From JBQTIU01 sp052387815 (lineage in GTDB: Bacteria; Pseudomonadota; Alphaproteobacteria; CACIAM-22H2), in NCBI GenBank assembly GCA_052387815.1, contig JBQTIU010000108.1:1-27236 (forward strand): 27,236 nucleotides of DNA, written 5' to 3'. Made by a program: the position numbers and the translations under genes. Below, one piece after another: positions 7,824-15,227 of the stretch (position 1 is its first letter; every line of letters begins with the position of its first letter). The notes below the pieces were generated by a model. That model was not told the origin of the DNA and ran no database searches. It was given only the letters and a program-made list of their open reading frames with translations.

Positions 7824-9188
7824 TTAGATGACGCCGTCGCGGCGGAAGGCCTCGACGTCCGCTGGGGCGTAGCCGAGCAGGCCCGTCAAAACCGCCTCGT
7901 TGTGCTCGCCCAACAGCGGTGGGGCCTTGACCTCGACCGGCGAGTCCGAAAGGTGAAGCGGGCAGCCGACGGTCTTGAAGGTGCCGCGCGTGGGATGCTG
8001 GACGTCGACGACCACGCCGCGCGCGCGGAGCGATTCGTCCTCGAGCAGATCCTTCATCGACAACACCGGCCCGCACGGCACGTCGACTTCGTTGAGCTTG
8101 GCCATGACCTCGAACTTGGTGAAGTTCCGGGTCCACGCCTCGACGATTTGCCACACCTCGTCGAGGCGCGGCAGCCGGGCCTCGGGCGTGGCGAAGCGCG
8201 GGTCGTCGACGAGTTCGGGGCGCCCGATCAGCTTGGCGAGCGGGGCCCAGACCGGGGGCTGGATGATGACATAGATGTAGTCGTTCGGCCCGCCCCCCTT
8301 GCATTTGAGGGCGTTGCCCGGCTGGCCGCCGCCCGAGGCGTTGCCGGCGCGCGGCACGGCCTCGCCGAAGCTCCGGTTGGGGTATTCGCGCAAGGGTCCG
8401 TGGGCGAGGCGCTGCTGGTCGCGCATCTTGACCCGGGCGAGGTTGAGCACGCAGTCCTGCATCGCCATTTCGATGCGCTGGCCGCGGCCGGTGCGGGCGC
8501 GCTGGATGAGCGCCGCCAGGATCGCGGCGAGCGCATGGATGCCGGTGCCCGAATCGCCGAGCTGGGCGCCGGCGATGGTCGGCGGGCCGTCCTCGTATCC
8601 GGTCGTGCTGGCCGCCCCGCCCATGCATTGGGCGACGTTCTCGTAGGCCTTGCAGTCGGCGTAGGGACCGGCGCCGAAGCCCTTGATCGAGGCGTAGATC
8701 AGCCGCGGGTTGAGCTTGCGCATGGCCTCCCAGGTCAGGCCCAGCCGGTCCATCGCGCCGGGACCGAAATTCTCCATCACCACGTCGCAGATCTTGAGGA
8801 GCCGGGTCAGGATCTCCCTGCCCTTCTCCGACTTCATGTCGATGGTGATGCCCCGCTTGTTGCAATTGAGCATCGTGAAATAGAGGCTGTCGACGTCCGG
8901 CAGGTCGCGGAGCTGGCCGCGGGTGATGTCGCCGCGCCCGGGCAATTCGACCTTGATCACATCGGCGCCGAGCCAGGCCATGATCTGCATCGCCGACGGG
9001 CCGGCCTGGACGTGGCTCAAGTCGAGGACGCGGATGCCGTCGAGCGCCTGGCCGGCCCGGCCGAACGGCCTGGCCGTCGGCTTCGGCAGGTGCGCCCAGC
9101 GGTCGGGCCGGCGCGCCGGCGCCGCCGTGCGCGCCGGCTTGGCTTTCGGCTTGCCTTTGGGCTTGGCTTTGGAGCTGAGCTTAGCCAT
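7824..9188 (-). CDS. frc: Formyl-CoA transferase (CaiB/BaiF class III CoA-transferase)
   Basis: A 454-residue class III CoA-transferase closely resembling Oxalobacter formyl-CoA:oxalate CoA-transferase. Shared segments include LDGIRVLDLSHVQAGP, NCNKRGITIDMK, YENVAQCMGGAA, MQDCVLNLARVKMRDQQRL and the glycine loop NASGGGQPG. The catalytic Asp, which forms acyl-anhydride intermediates, is Asp212 in QLGDSGTG (Asp169 in the Oxalobacter numbering I recall). The enzyme moves CoA from formyl-CoA to an acid, releasing formate. Two differences stand out: about 44 extra N-terminal residues rich in Lys, Pro and Ala, and a shorter loop before the glycine motif. The start at 9188 has GAGAGGA six bases upstream, which supports the extension being translated. 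It lies 17 bases after the ThDP enzyme gene, so the two are clearly one operon. The acceptor could be oxalate or another small acid. Confidence 0.9.
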   Translation of the reverse strand: MAKLSSKAKPKGKPKAKPARTAAPARRPDRWAHLPKPTARPFGRAGQALDGIRVLDLSHVQAGPSAMQIMAWLGADVIKVELPGRGDITRGQLRDLPDVDSLYFTMLNCNKRGITIDMKSEKGREILTRLLKICDVVMENFGPGAMDRLGLTWEAMRKLNPRLIYASIKGFGAGPYADCKAYENVAQCMGGAASTTGYEDGPPTIAGAQLGDSGTGIHALAAILAALIQRARTGRGQRIEMAMQDCVLNLARVKMRDQQRLAHGPLREYPNRSFGEAVPRAGNASGGGQPGNALKCKGGGPNDYIYVIIQPPVWAPLAKLIGRPELVDDPRFATPEARLPRLDEVWQIVEAWTRNFTKFEVMAKLNEVDVPCGPVLSMKDLLEDESLRARGVVVDVQHPTRGTFKTVGCPLHLSDSPVEVKAPPLLGEHNEAVLTGLLGYAPADVEAFRRDGVI

Positions 9189-9205
9189 GCGGAGTCCTCT
9201 CGCGC

Positions 9206-10921
9206 TTACTTGTACATGGTCTGCGCGGCGGTGCCGGGCGCTACCGCTTCGCGGTCGATCCATACGTTGAGGAGCGCCGCACGCCCCGAATCGCGGGCGC
9301 GGCGCAGCGCCGGCCCGATCTCTCCGGGATCGCGCACCTCCTCGCCGTAGCCGCCCAGCATCTCGGCGAACTTGCTGAAGGCGACGTCGCCAAGCTGGTT
9401 GCCGATGTCGCCGCGCTCGCGGCCGTATTTGGCAATCTGGCCGAAGCGGATCTGGTTGTGGCACGAGTTGTTGCCGACGATCCCCAAGAACGGCAGCTTG
9501 TAGCGGATCGCCGTTTCCATGTCCCAGCCGGTGAGCCCGAAGGTGCCGTCGCCGAACAGGCACACGACTTCCTTGTTGGGATGGACATGTTTGGCGGCGA
9601 TCGCGAAGGGCACGCCGACGCCGAGCGTCCCCAAGGGGCCGGGGTCCATCCAGTGGCCCGGGCGGCGCGGCTTGATGACGTGGCTCGAGAAGGTGACGAC
9701 GTCGCCGCCGTCGCCGATGAAGATCGAATTCTCGGTCAAGAACTGGTTGATCTCGTGGGCGAGCCGCAGGGGATGGATCGGGGTGTTGTTGGAGTTGATC
9801 ATCGGCAGCCATTCCTGCTCCGCCTTGGTCTCCGCCGCCCTGAGCTCCTTGACCCAGTCGTCGCGCGCGCGCGCGCCATTGCTGGCGCGGCCCGAGGCGG
9901 CCTGCGTCACGGCCGCCAGGATGACGCCTGCATCGCCGACCAGGCCCAGCGCCACGTCGCGGTTCTTGGCCACCGTGCGGTAGTCGAGGTCGATCTGCAC
10001 CACCGTCGCGGTCTTGCCGAGCCGCCGCCCGTAGCCCATGCGGAAGTCGAACGGGGTGCCGACGATGACGATCAGGTCGGCGGCGCCGAAGGCGTAGGAG
10101 CGGGTGCGGTTGAACAGGTGCGGGTCGCCGGGGGGAAGGGTGCCGCGGCCGGCGCCGTTCAAATAGGCCGGCACGTTGAGCGATTTGACGAAGTCGATCG
10201 CCGCGGCCGAGGCGCGGCAGGTCCACACTTGCGTGCCCAACAGGATGCAAGGCTTCTTCGACTTGACGACGAGGTCGGCCAGCTTGTCGATGTCGCGCGG
10301 GTCGCCGGCCGACTTGGTCGAGGCGCGGTAGCGCCCGGGCGCAGGCATGCGGACCTTGGCGGCGTCGACCTTGGCGTCGAGCACGTCACGCGGGATCTCG
10401 AGGAACGAAGGGCCGGGGGCGCCGGCGTAGCACTCGCGGAACGCCATGCCGATCATGTCGGGAACGCGCTCGGTGGTCAGCACGCTCGAGGCGAACTTGG
10501 TGATCGGCTTGAGGATGTCGACATGCGGCAGGTCCTGGAGCGAGCCCATGCGATGCTGGTCGAGCGCCCCCTGGCCGCCGATCAACAGCATCGGGCTCTC
10601 GGCGCGGAAGGCGTTGGCGACGCCGGTGATCGCATCGGTGGTGCCGGGGCCGGCGGTGACCACGGCGCAGCCCGGCTTGCCCGAGACGCGCGCATAGCCG
10701 TCGGCGGCGTGGGCGGCGACCTGCTCGTGGCGGACGTCGATGATCTTGATGCCCTCGTCGACGCAGCCCTGGTAGATGTCGATGATGTGGCCGCCGCACA
10801 GCGTGAAGATGACGTCGATGCCCTCGTTCTTGAGCGCCTTGGCCACCAGGTGGCCGCCCGAGATCTTCTCGCCCGCCTCGGCGGGCGCTTGGTCGCTGAG
10901 TTTGCGCGCTGCTTCGGCCAT
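9206..10921 (-). CDS. ThDP-dependent acyl-CoA lyase/decarboxylase-like enzyme (oxalyl-CoA decarboxylase / 2-hydroxyacyl-CoA lyase / acetolactate synthase superfamily)
   Basis: A 571-residue thiamine-diphosphate enzyme. The cofactor-activating Glu66 is in VRHEQ, and the ThDP/Mg motif runs from GDG (457-459) to NN (484-485). The three-domain layout is that of the acetolactate synthase superfamily, which includes oxalyl-CoA decarboxylase (Oxc) and 2-hydroxyacyl-CoA lyase (HACL). Its place before frc suggests it makes formyl-CoA. However, the Tyr-Glu pair I recall in the Oxc active site is Leu128-Gln129 here (HACL has Phe-Gln), the position after NN reads SCHN rather than GGIY, and the C-terminus lacks the Ser-Gly-Arg of Oxc. 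It may therefore cleave a 2-hydroxyacyl-CoA instead of decarboxylating oxalyl-CoA. The ATG at 10921 has an excellent AAGGAG. It lies 49 bases after gntR. Confidence 0.85.
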   Translation of the reverse strand: MAEAARKLSDQAPAEAGEKISGGHLVAKALKNEGIDVIFTLCGGHIIDIYQGCVDEGIKIIDVRHEQVAAHAADGYARVSGKPGCAVVTAGPGTTDAITGVANAFRAESPMLLIGGQGALDQHRMGSLQDLPHVDILKPITKFASSVLTTERVPDMIGMAFRECYAGAPGPSFLEIPRDVLDAKVDAAKVRMPAPGRYRASTKSAGDPRDIDKLADLVVKSKKPCILLGTQVWTCRASAAAIDFVKSLNVPAYLNGAGRGTLPPGDPHLFNRTRSYAFGAADLIVIVGTPFDFRMGYGRRLGKTATVVQIDLDYRTVAKNRDVALGLVGDAGVILAAVTQAASGRASNGARARDDWVKELRAAETKAEQEWLPMINSNNTPIHPLRLAHEINQFLTENSIFIGDGGDVVTFSSHVIKPRRPGHWMDPGPLGTLGVGVPFAIAAKHVHPNKEVVCLFGDGTFGLTGWDMETAIRYKLPFLGIVGNNSCHNQIRFGQIAKYGRERGDIGNQLGDVAFSKFAEMLGGYGEEVRDPGEIGPALRRARDSGRAALLNVWIDREAVAPGTAAQTMYK

Positions 10922-10949
10922 GTTCGATCTCCTTCGCGGACAGGGTTCG

Positions 10950-10967
10950 CGCGCCCCTCGAGGCGCG
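10950..10967. other. Short hairpin between gntR and the ThDP enzyme gene
   Basis: Arms CGCGCC and GGCGCG pair perfectly around a six-base loop in the 49-base gap after gntR, on the transcript leading into the ThDP enzyme gene. It lacks a T-tract, so it is not a classical terminator. It might lower expression relative to gntR or stabilise the downstream mRNA. In DNA this GC-rich, chance is also plausible. Confidence 0.3.
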
Positions 10968-10970
10968 GGG

Positions 10971-11660
10971 TCAATCGAGATAGGTGGCGTGCTCTGCGAT
11001 GTGGGCGGCGAGGTCGAGGCTGTGCTGGCGAACCAGCCCCTCGGCGCGCTCGGTCTGGCGCCGCTCGAGGGCCTCGATGATGTTCATGTGATCGATGATC
11101 GACCTGGTGGCGCGGTCGTTCTCGGAAATCGTCCGCCGCCGGATCGAGTTCACATGGATGAACAGGTTCTCCATGGTGTCGATCAGCACGCGGTTGCGGC
11201 TCAACGCGACGATGGTCTGGTGGAAGCGGATGTTGGCCTCGGAATATTCGTCGATGTGAAGCCGGGGCCCGCCCTCCATGAAATCGGCGAACATCCGGCG
11301 CAGCGAGGCGATCTGCGCATCGCTCGCGTGCAAGGTGATCAGCCGGGCGGCCATGCTCTCAAGCGCCGCCCACACCGTGACCATCTCGATGATTTCCTTC
11401 TTGGTCTTGCGGACGACGAACGCGCCCCGGCGCGGCACCGAGCGGACCAACCCCTCCTGTTCCAAGCGGTTCATCGCCTCGCGGATCGGCGTCCGGCTGA
11501 CCCCCAGCGAGCGCGACAGTTCGCGCTCGTCCAACCGCAGCTCGTCGGGGCGGTCGTAAATGCTCATCGACGTGATCGCCTGTTTCAAGGCGGCGTAGGC
11601 CCGATCGCGGATGCTCGCATCGGCGACGATCGGTTCGACGTCGAGTTTGAGGGCGGTCAC
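10971..11660 (-). CDS. GntR-family transcriptional regulator (FCD/FadR subfamily)
   Basis: A 229-residue DNA-binding regulator. The N-terminal winged helix (about residues 20-90) has the GntR signature RELSRSLGVSRTPIREAMNRL, then EGLVRSVPRRGAFV. The C-terminal FCD ligand domain carries the metal-type histidines in ANIRFH, IIDHM and VRQHSLDL, with Asn where many members have Asp. I chose the GTG at 11660: GGGGAG lies eight bases upstream, and the longer frame would read through the operator. It is first of the minus-strand operon and divergent from tctA. A perfect inverted repeat of the type FCD regulators bind lies 67 bases upstream, so it probably controls itself, the formyl-CoA genes and tctA onward. 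The effector is likely the imported acid or a derivative, which is inference. Confidence 0.92.
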   Translation of the reverse strand: MTALKLDVEPIVADASIRDRAYAALKQAITSMSIYDRPDELRLDERELSRSLGVSRTPIREAMNRLEQEGLVRSVPRRGAFVVRKTKKEIIEMVTVWAALESMAARLITLHASDAQIASLRRMFADFMEGGPRLHIDEYSEANIRFHQTIVALSRNRVLIDTMENLFIHVNSIRRRTISENDRATRSIIDHMNIIEALERRQTERAEGLVRQHSLDLAAHIAEHATYLD

Positions 11661-11712
11661 GTCGTTCGCTCCCCGGTTCGATTGCCGTTGGCCTGGGGCT
11701 CCCAGGGAAGGC

Positions 11713-11741
11713 TTTACACCGCGCGGATATGGTATTATGTA
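11713..11741 (+). promoter_or_regulatory. Predicted sigma-70 promoter for tctA
   Basis: TTTACA (11713-11718), a 17-base spacer, then TATGTA (11736-11741). It lies in a conspicuously AT-rich island in GC-rich surroundings and points to tctA, leaving a leader of roughly 190 bases. The -10 box falls inside the inverted repeat, which would suit repression. Confidence 0.55.
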
Positions 11742-11749
11742 TACCATAT
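11727..11749. promoter_or_regulatory. Predicted GntR operator (perfect 9-bp inverted repeat)
   Basis: Arms ATATGGTAT (11727-11735) and ATACCATAT (11741-11749) are exact inverted copies around the spacer TATGT. A further ATACC at 11748-11752 gives a third half-site-like copy. FCD-type GntR regulators commonly bind short TGGTATACCA-like palindromes, as I recall. The site overlaps the predicted -10 boxes of both divergent promoters, so one bound dimer could shut off both operons. Confidence 0.72.
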
Positions 11750-11765
11750 ACCAGGCGGAATGCAA
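11738..11765 (-). promoter_or_regulatory. Predicted promoter for the gntR operon
   Basis: On the minus strand, TTGCAT (11760-11765) and TATACA (11738-11743) are spaced by 16 bases and point to gntR, whose GTG is at 11660. The -10 box lies within the inverted repeat and overlaps the plus-strand -10 box, so the two promoters are back to back. Confidence 0.5.
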
Positions 11766-11901
11766 GCGCGGGAGTTGCACCCCGTCCTTGGGCTCCGCCT
11801 CCGGCCCTGGGAATGGCCGCCAGGGACGGCTGCCAACCGAGCCGAGCCGCGGGTGGACTGTGGCCAGCTCATCGCCCAGTATGCGCCGGTCGCGCCGGAC
11901 A

Positions 11902-11930
11902 AGGTTAAGGACAGGTTAAGGACAAGGAGG
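11902..11930 (+). promoter_or_regulatory. Tandem 11-bp repeat carrying serial Shine-Dalgarno-like sites before tctA
   Basis: AGGTTAAGGAC occurs twice in direct tandem (11902-11912, 11913-11923) and is followed at once by AAGGAGG (11924-11930). Each unit contains AAGGA, so three ribosome-binding-like sequences are lined up. Only the last is correctly placed, ten bases before the TTG start of tctA. Confidence 0.65.
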
Positions 11931-11940
11931 GACCGGGACC

Positions 11941-13440
11941 TTGGAGGAGATTTCGGCCCTCTTTCACGGCTTCGCCGTGGTCCTGCAGCCGATCAATCTG
12001 GTTCTGATGATGGTCGGCATCATCTTGGGCGTGATCATCGGCGTGCTGCCCGGCCTGGGCGGGGCGAACGGTGTGGCGATCCTGCTGCCGCTCACCTTTT
12101 CGATGTCGCCGACCTCGGCGATCATCATGCTGTCCTGCATCTACTGGGGCGCCTTGTTCGGCGGCGCCATCACCTCGATCCTGTTCAACATCCCGGGCGA
12201 GCCGTGGTCGGTGGCAACCACCTTCGACGGCTATCCCATGGCCCAACAGGGCCGGGCCGGCGAGGCGTTGACCGCCGCCTTCACCTCGTCCTTCGTCGGC
12301 GCCTTTTTCGCCGTTCTCATGATCACCTTCCTGGCGCCGCTGGTCGCCAATTTCGCGCTGCGCTTCGGTCCGGCCGAGGTGTTCGCCGTGCAGTTCCTGA
12401 CCTTCGCCAGCTTCGTCGGCCTGGAAAAGGGTTCGCCGTTCAAGGCCTTGATGTCGATGGCGCTGGGCTTCGCGCTGGCCGCGGTCGGCATCGACACGGT
12501 GACCGGGCAGTTGCGCATGACCTTCGGCTGGTTGGAGCTGCTGCGCGGCTTCAACTTTTTGATCGCGGTCATCGGCCTGTTCGGGGTCGGCGAGATCCTG
12601 CTCAACATGGAGAGCGGCCTCGCCTTCAAGGGCGCCGCCGCCAAGCTCAACGCCCGGGTGGTGCTGGAGACGTGGGCGAAGCTGCCGCGCTACTGGGCGA
12701 CCGCGCTGCGCGGGACGCTGGTCGGCTGCTGGATGGGCATCAAGCCCGGCGGCGCGACGCCGGCCTCGTTCATGAGCTACGGCATCGCCAAGCGCTTCTC
12801 CAAGGACGGCGACAAGTTCGGCACCGGCCACATCGAGGGCGTGGTGGCGCCCGAAACCGCCGCGCATGCCGCCGGCACCAGCGCCCTCCTGCCCATGCTC
12901 GCCCTCGGCATCCCGGGCTCGCCGACCGCGGCGGTCCTCCTCGGCGGACTTTTGATCTGGGGCCTGCAGCCGGGCCCGCTGCTGTTCGTCGAACAGAAGG
13001 ATTTCGTCTGGGGCCTGATCGCCAGCATGTATCTCGGCAATATTGCCGGCCTGATCGTCGTGCTCACCTGCGTGCCGTTGTTCGCCGCCATCCTGCGGGT
13101 GCCGTTCGGCATCATCGCCCCGATCATCCTGGTGGTCTGCGCGGTCGGCGCCTATACCGTAAACAACGCCACGCTCGACATCGCGTTCATGCTCGCCTTC
13201 GGCGTGGTCGGCTACGTCTTCAAGAAGCTCGACTATCCGCTGGCGCCCCTGGTCCTCGCGCTGGTCCTCGGCGACATGGCGGAGAGCGCGTTCCGCCAGT
13301 CGATGCTGATGTCCCAGGGCAGCCTGACGATTTTCTGGTCGGGCTGGCTGGTCGGCATCATTTTCGGCCTCGGCGTCGTGCTGATGTTGTGGCCGTTGAT
13401 CTCACGCCTGATCGCCCTCGCAAGGCGGCTGGTCAAGTGA
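11941..13440 (+). CDS. tctA: Tripartite tricarboxylate transporter large membrane subunit TctA
   Basis: A 499-residue integral membrane protein with about 11-12 hydrophobic segments, the large channel subunit of a TTT-family secondary transporter. The family signature is clear near the N-terminus: GVLPGLGGANGVAILLPLTF, then YWGALFGGAITSILFNIPGE. A second matching stretch, GIPGSPTAAVLLGGLLIWGL, lies in the C-terminal half. It starts with TTG, supported by AAGGAGG upstream and by the normal N-terminus. TTT systems import citrate, tartrate, glutarate, terephthalate and similar acids; the cargo cannot be read from TctA. The gene opens the plus-strand operon divergent from gntR. The order A-C-B differs from the common C-B-A. 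Confidence 0.96.
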   Translation: MEEISALFHGFAVVLQPINLVLMMVGIILGVIIGVLPGLGGANGVAILLPLTFSMSPTSAIIMLSCIYWGALFGGAITSILFNIPGEPWSVATTFDGYPMAQQGRAGEALTAAFTSSFVGAFFAVLMITFLAPLVANFALRFGPAEVFAVQFLTFASFVGLEKGSPFKALMSMALGFALAAVGIDTVTGQLRMTFGWLELLRGFNFLIAVIGLFGVGEILLNMESGLAFKGAAAKLNARVVLETWAKLPRYWATALRGTLVGCWMGIKPGGATPASFMSYGIAKRFSKDGDKFGTGHIEGVVAPETAAHAAGTSALLPMLALGIPGSPTAAVLLGGLLIWGLQPGPLLFVEQKDFVWGLIASMYLGNIAGLIVVLTCVPLFAAILRVPFGIIAPIILVVCAVGAYTVNNATLDIAFMLAFGVVGYVFKKLDYPLAPLVLALVLGDMAESAFRQSMLMSQGSLTIFWSGWLVGIIFGLGVVLMLWPLISRLIALARRLVK

Positions 13441-13532
13441 TGGCCTGCCGCCGCCAGGCGCCCCTCGACAGCGCATCGCACACCGATTAAGTTGGCGTTG
13501 GGTCGTTATATCGGACAAGAAGGAGAGGAAAC

Positions 13533-14558
13533 ATGCGAACCAGGTCAAGACCGTCGCTTCGCCGTAAGGCGATGGGTGCTCTCGCCTTAGGGCTGGCGGG
13601 CTCGCTCGCCGCTTGGGGCTCGCCGGCGGTAGCATGGGAGCCGAGCAAGCCGGTGACCTTCATCATCCCGGCCGGCACCGGGGGCGGCGCCGACCAGATG
13701 GCTCGCTTCACCCAGGGGCTGGTCGCTAAACACAATTTGATGTCCCAGCCGATGGTGGTGGTCAACAAGTCCGGCGGCGCGGGCGCCGAGGGCTTCCTCG
13801 ACGTCAAGGGCAGCCGGGGCGATCCCCACAAGATCATCATCACGCTGTCCAACCTGTTCACTACCCCGCTCGCCACCGGCGTGCCCTTCAACTGGAAGGA
13901 CTTGACCCCGGTGGCCATGCTAGCCCTCGACCAGTTCGTCCTCTGGGTCCATACCGAAACCCCGTACAAGACGGCCAGCGACTACCTCAACGCGGTCAAG
14001 GCGGGGAGCTCCCTGCAGTTCAAGATGGGCGGCACCGGCTCGAAGCAGGAGGACCAGATCATCACGGTCGGGATCGAGCGGGCGATCGGCACCAAGTTCA
14101 CCTACGTCCCCTTCCGCGGCGGCGGCGAGGTAGCGGTGGCGCTGGTCGGCAAGCACGTCGATTCGACGGTCAACAATCCGATCGAGGCGGTGGCGCATTG
14201 GCGGGCCGGGACCCTCAGGGCGCTGTGCGTGCTCGACAGCAACCGGATGCCTTACAAGGCCAAGGTGACCGAAACCATGTCCTGGAACGACATCCCGACC
14301 TGCCGCGAGGCGGGCGTGCCGATCGATTACGTGATGCTGCGCGGCATCTTCCTGCCGGGCGGCGTCACCAAGGAGCAGGTCGACTTTTACGTCGAGCTGT
14401 TCAAGAAGGTGATGGCCACGCCGGACTGGATCGACTTCATGGAGAAGGGCGCGTTCAACACCACTTTCATGACCGGGGAGGACTACCGGAAATGGGTGGA
14501 AAACGCCGAGAAGCAGCACGTCGAGCTGATGCAGGAAGCAGGGTTCCTCGCCAAGTAG
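13533..14558 (+). CDS. tctC: Tripartite tricarboxylate transporter solute-binding protein TctC
   Basis: A 341-residue periplasmic binding protein that would capture the acid and pass it to TctA/TctB. It has a signal peptide with basic residues (RTRSRPSLRRK), a hydrophobic core and likely cleavage after PAVA. The mature part begins WEPSKPVTFIIPAGTGGGAD, the usual start of Bug/TctC proteins, and contains the FRGGGEVAVALVGKHVD segment typical of the family. The ATG at 13533 has AAGGAGAGG upstream. It lies 92 bases after tctA. Its TAG stop merges into GGGG at the start of repeat copy B. The family binds diverse carboxylates, so the substrate is unknown; context suggests oxalate or a small 2-hydroxyacid. 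Confidence 0.95.
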   Translation: MRTRSRPSLRRKAMGALALGLAGSLAAWGSPAVAWEPSKPVTFIIPAGTGGGADQMARFTQGLVAKHNLMSQPMVVVNKSGGAGAEGFLDVKGSRGDPHKIIITLSNLFTTPLATGVPFNWKDLTPVAMLALDQFVLWVHTETPYKTASDYLNAVKAGSSLQFKMGGTGSKQEDQIITVGIERAIGTKFTYVPFRGGGEVAVALVGKHVDSTVNNPIEAVAHWRAGTLRALCVLDSNRMPYKAKVTETMSWNDIPTCREAGVPIDYVMLRGIFLPGGVTKEQVDFYVELFKKVMATPDWIDFMEKGAFNTTFMTGEDYRKWVENAEKQHVELMQEAGFLAK

Positions 14559-14640
14559 GGGTAAGACGGGCGGGTCTTGAGACCCGCCCCTGCGAGGAAC
14601 GGCATCGACCCCCTTGTAGGGGCGGGTTTCAAACCCGCCC
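14555..14640. repeat. Palindromic repeat element, copy B
   Basis: It sits between tctC and tctB. A GTAGGGG that includes the tctC stop codon (14556-14558) leads into a palindrome at 14568-14589 (arms GGGCGGGTCT and AGACCCGCCC). This is followed by CTGC, a 23-base spacer resembling those of copies A and C, then GTAGGGG and a second palindrome (14616-14640). It splits a transporter operon, so it may adjust the ratio of TctC to TctB and formate dehydrogenase mRNA. Confidence 0.9.
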
Positions 14641-14667
14641 GCGCGGGCGAGCAAAGGGACAGCAACC

Positions 14668-15186
14668 ATGCGGGACAACGGGGATCCGGCCGATCGCGAC
14701 AGCCTGGTGTCGACCCGGACCATGGACATCGCGGTCGCCGTCATCCTGATGGTGGTCGGCGCCCTGGTGATCAACGACAGCCTGCGCCTCGGGGGCCCGC
14801 AATGGAGCGAGTTCGTGGGACCCGGCGCCGGCTACTTTCCATTCTTCATCGGCGCGCTGATCACGGCGGCGAGCGCGATCACGCTCTTGCAAGCGATCCT
14901 TGCCCGGAAATCCGGCGCGTCCGGGTTCGTCAAGCGGGCGGGGTTCGGCAAGGTCCTCTTGGTGTTGGTTCCCACCGCCGTCTATGTCGGCCTGGTCGCG
15001 GTCATCGGCATCTATATCGCCTCGATGGTCTTCATCGCCGCGTTCATGGTCTATTTCGGCCGCTATCGCTGGGTTACGACGCTCGGCGTTTCCGTCGGGG
15101 TTGCGATCGTCTTGTTCCTCATGTTCGAGGTCTGGTTCCTGGTCCCGCTGCCCAAGGGGCCGGTCGAAGACTGGCTCGGCTACTGA
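14668..15186 (+). CDS. tctB: Tripartite tricarboxylate transporter small membrane subunit TctB
   Basis: A 172-residue membrane protein with four predicted hydrophobic helices, the small subunit that pairs with TctA. A hydrophilic N-terminus of about 18 residues precedes the first helix (IAVAVILMVVGALVI), followed by the GPGAGYFPFFIG loop, which is characteristic of the TctB family, and three more helices. It begins at the ATG at 14668, with AAAGGGACA upstream. It lies just after repeat copy B and 41 bases before the formate dehydrogenase beta gene, so transporter and dehydrogenase are probably one transcript. Confidence 0.92.
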   Translation: MRDNGDPADRDSLVSTRTMDIAVAVILMVVGALVINDSLRLGGPQWSEFVGPGAGYFPFFIGALITAASAITLLQAILARKSGASGFVKRAGFGKVLLVLVPTAVYVGLVAVIGIYIASMVFIAAFMVYFGRYRWVTTLGVSVGVAIVLFLMFEVWFLVPLPKGPVEDWLGY

Positions 15187-15227
15187 TCGACGGTCCACCC
15201 AGGATTCGACCCGCGAGGTTCGGTGCG

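Noticed and set aside
10776..13490. A 904-codon plus-strand frame spanning gntR and tctA
   Set aside because: It is out of frame with tctA and antisense to gntR, crosses the operator region, and encodes Arg-rich text without domains.
13441..13532. A hidden small gene or RNA between tctA and tctC
   Set aside because: No open frame with a ribosome-binding site and no convincing fold was seen; it holds only the strong tctC ribosome-binding site.
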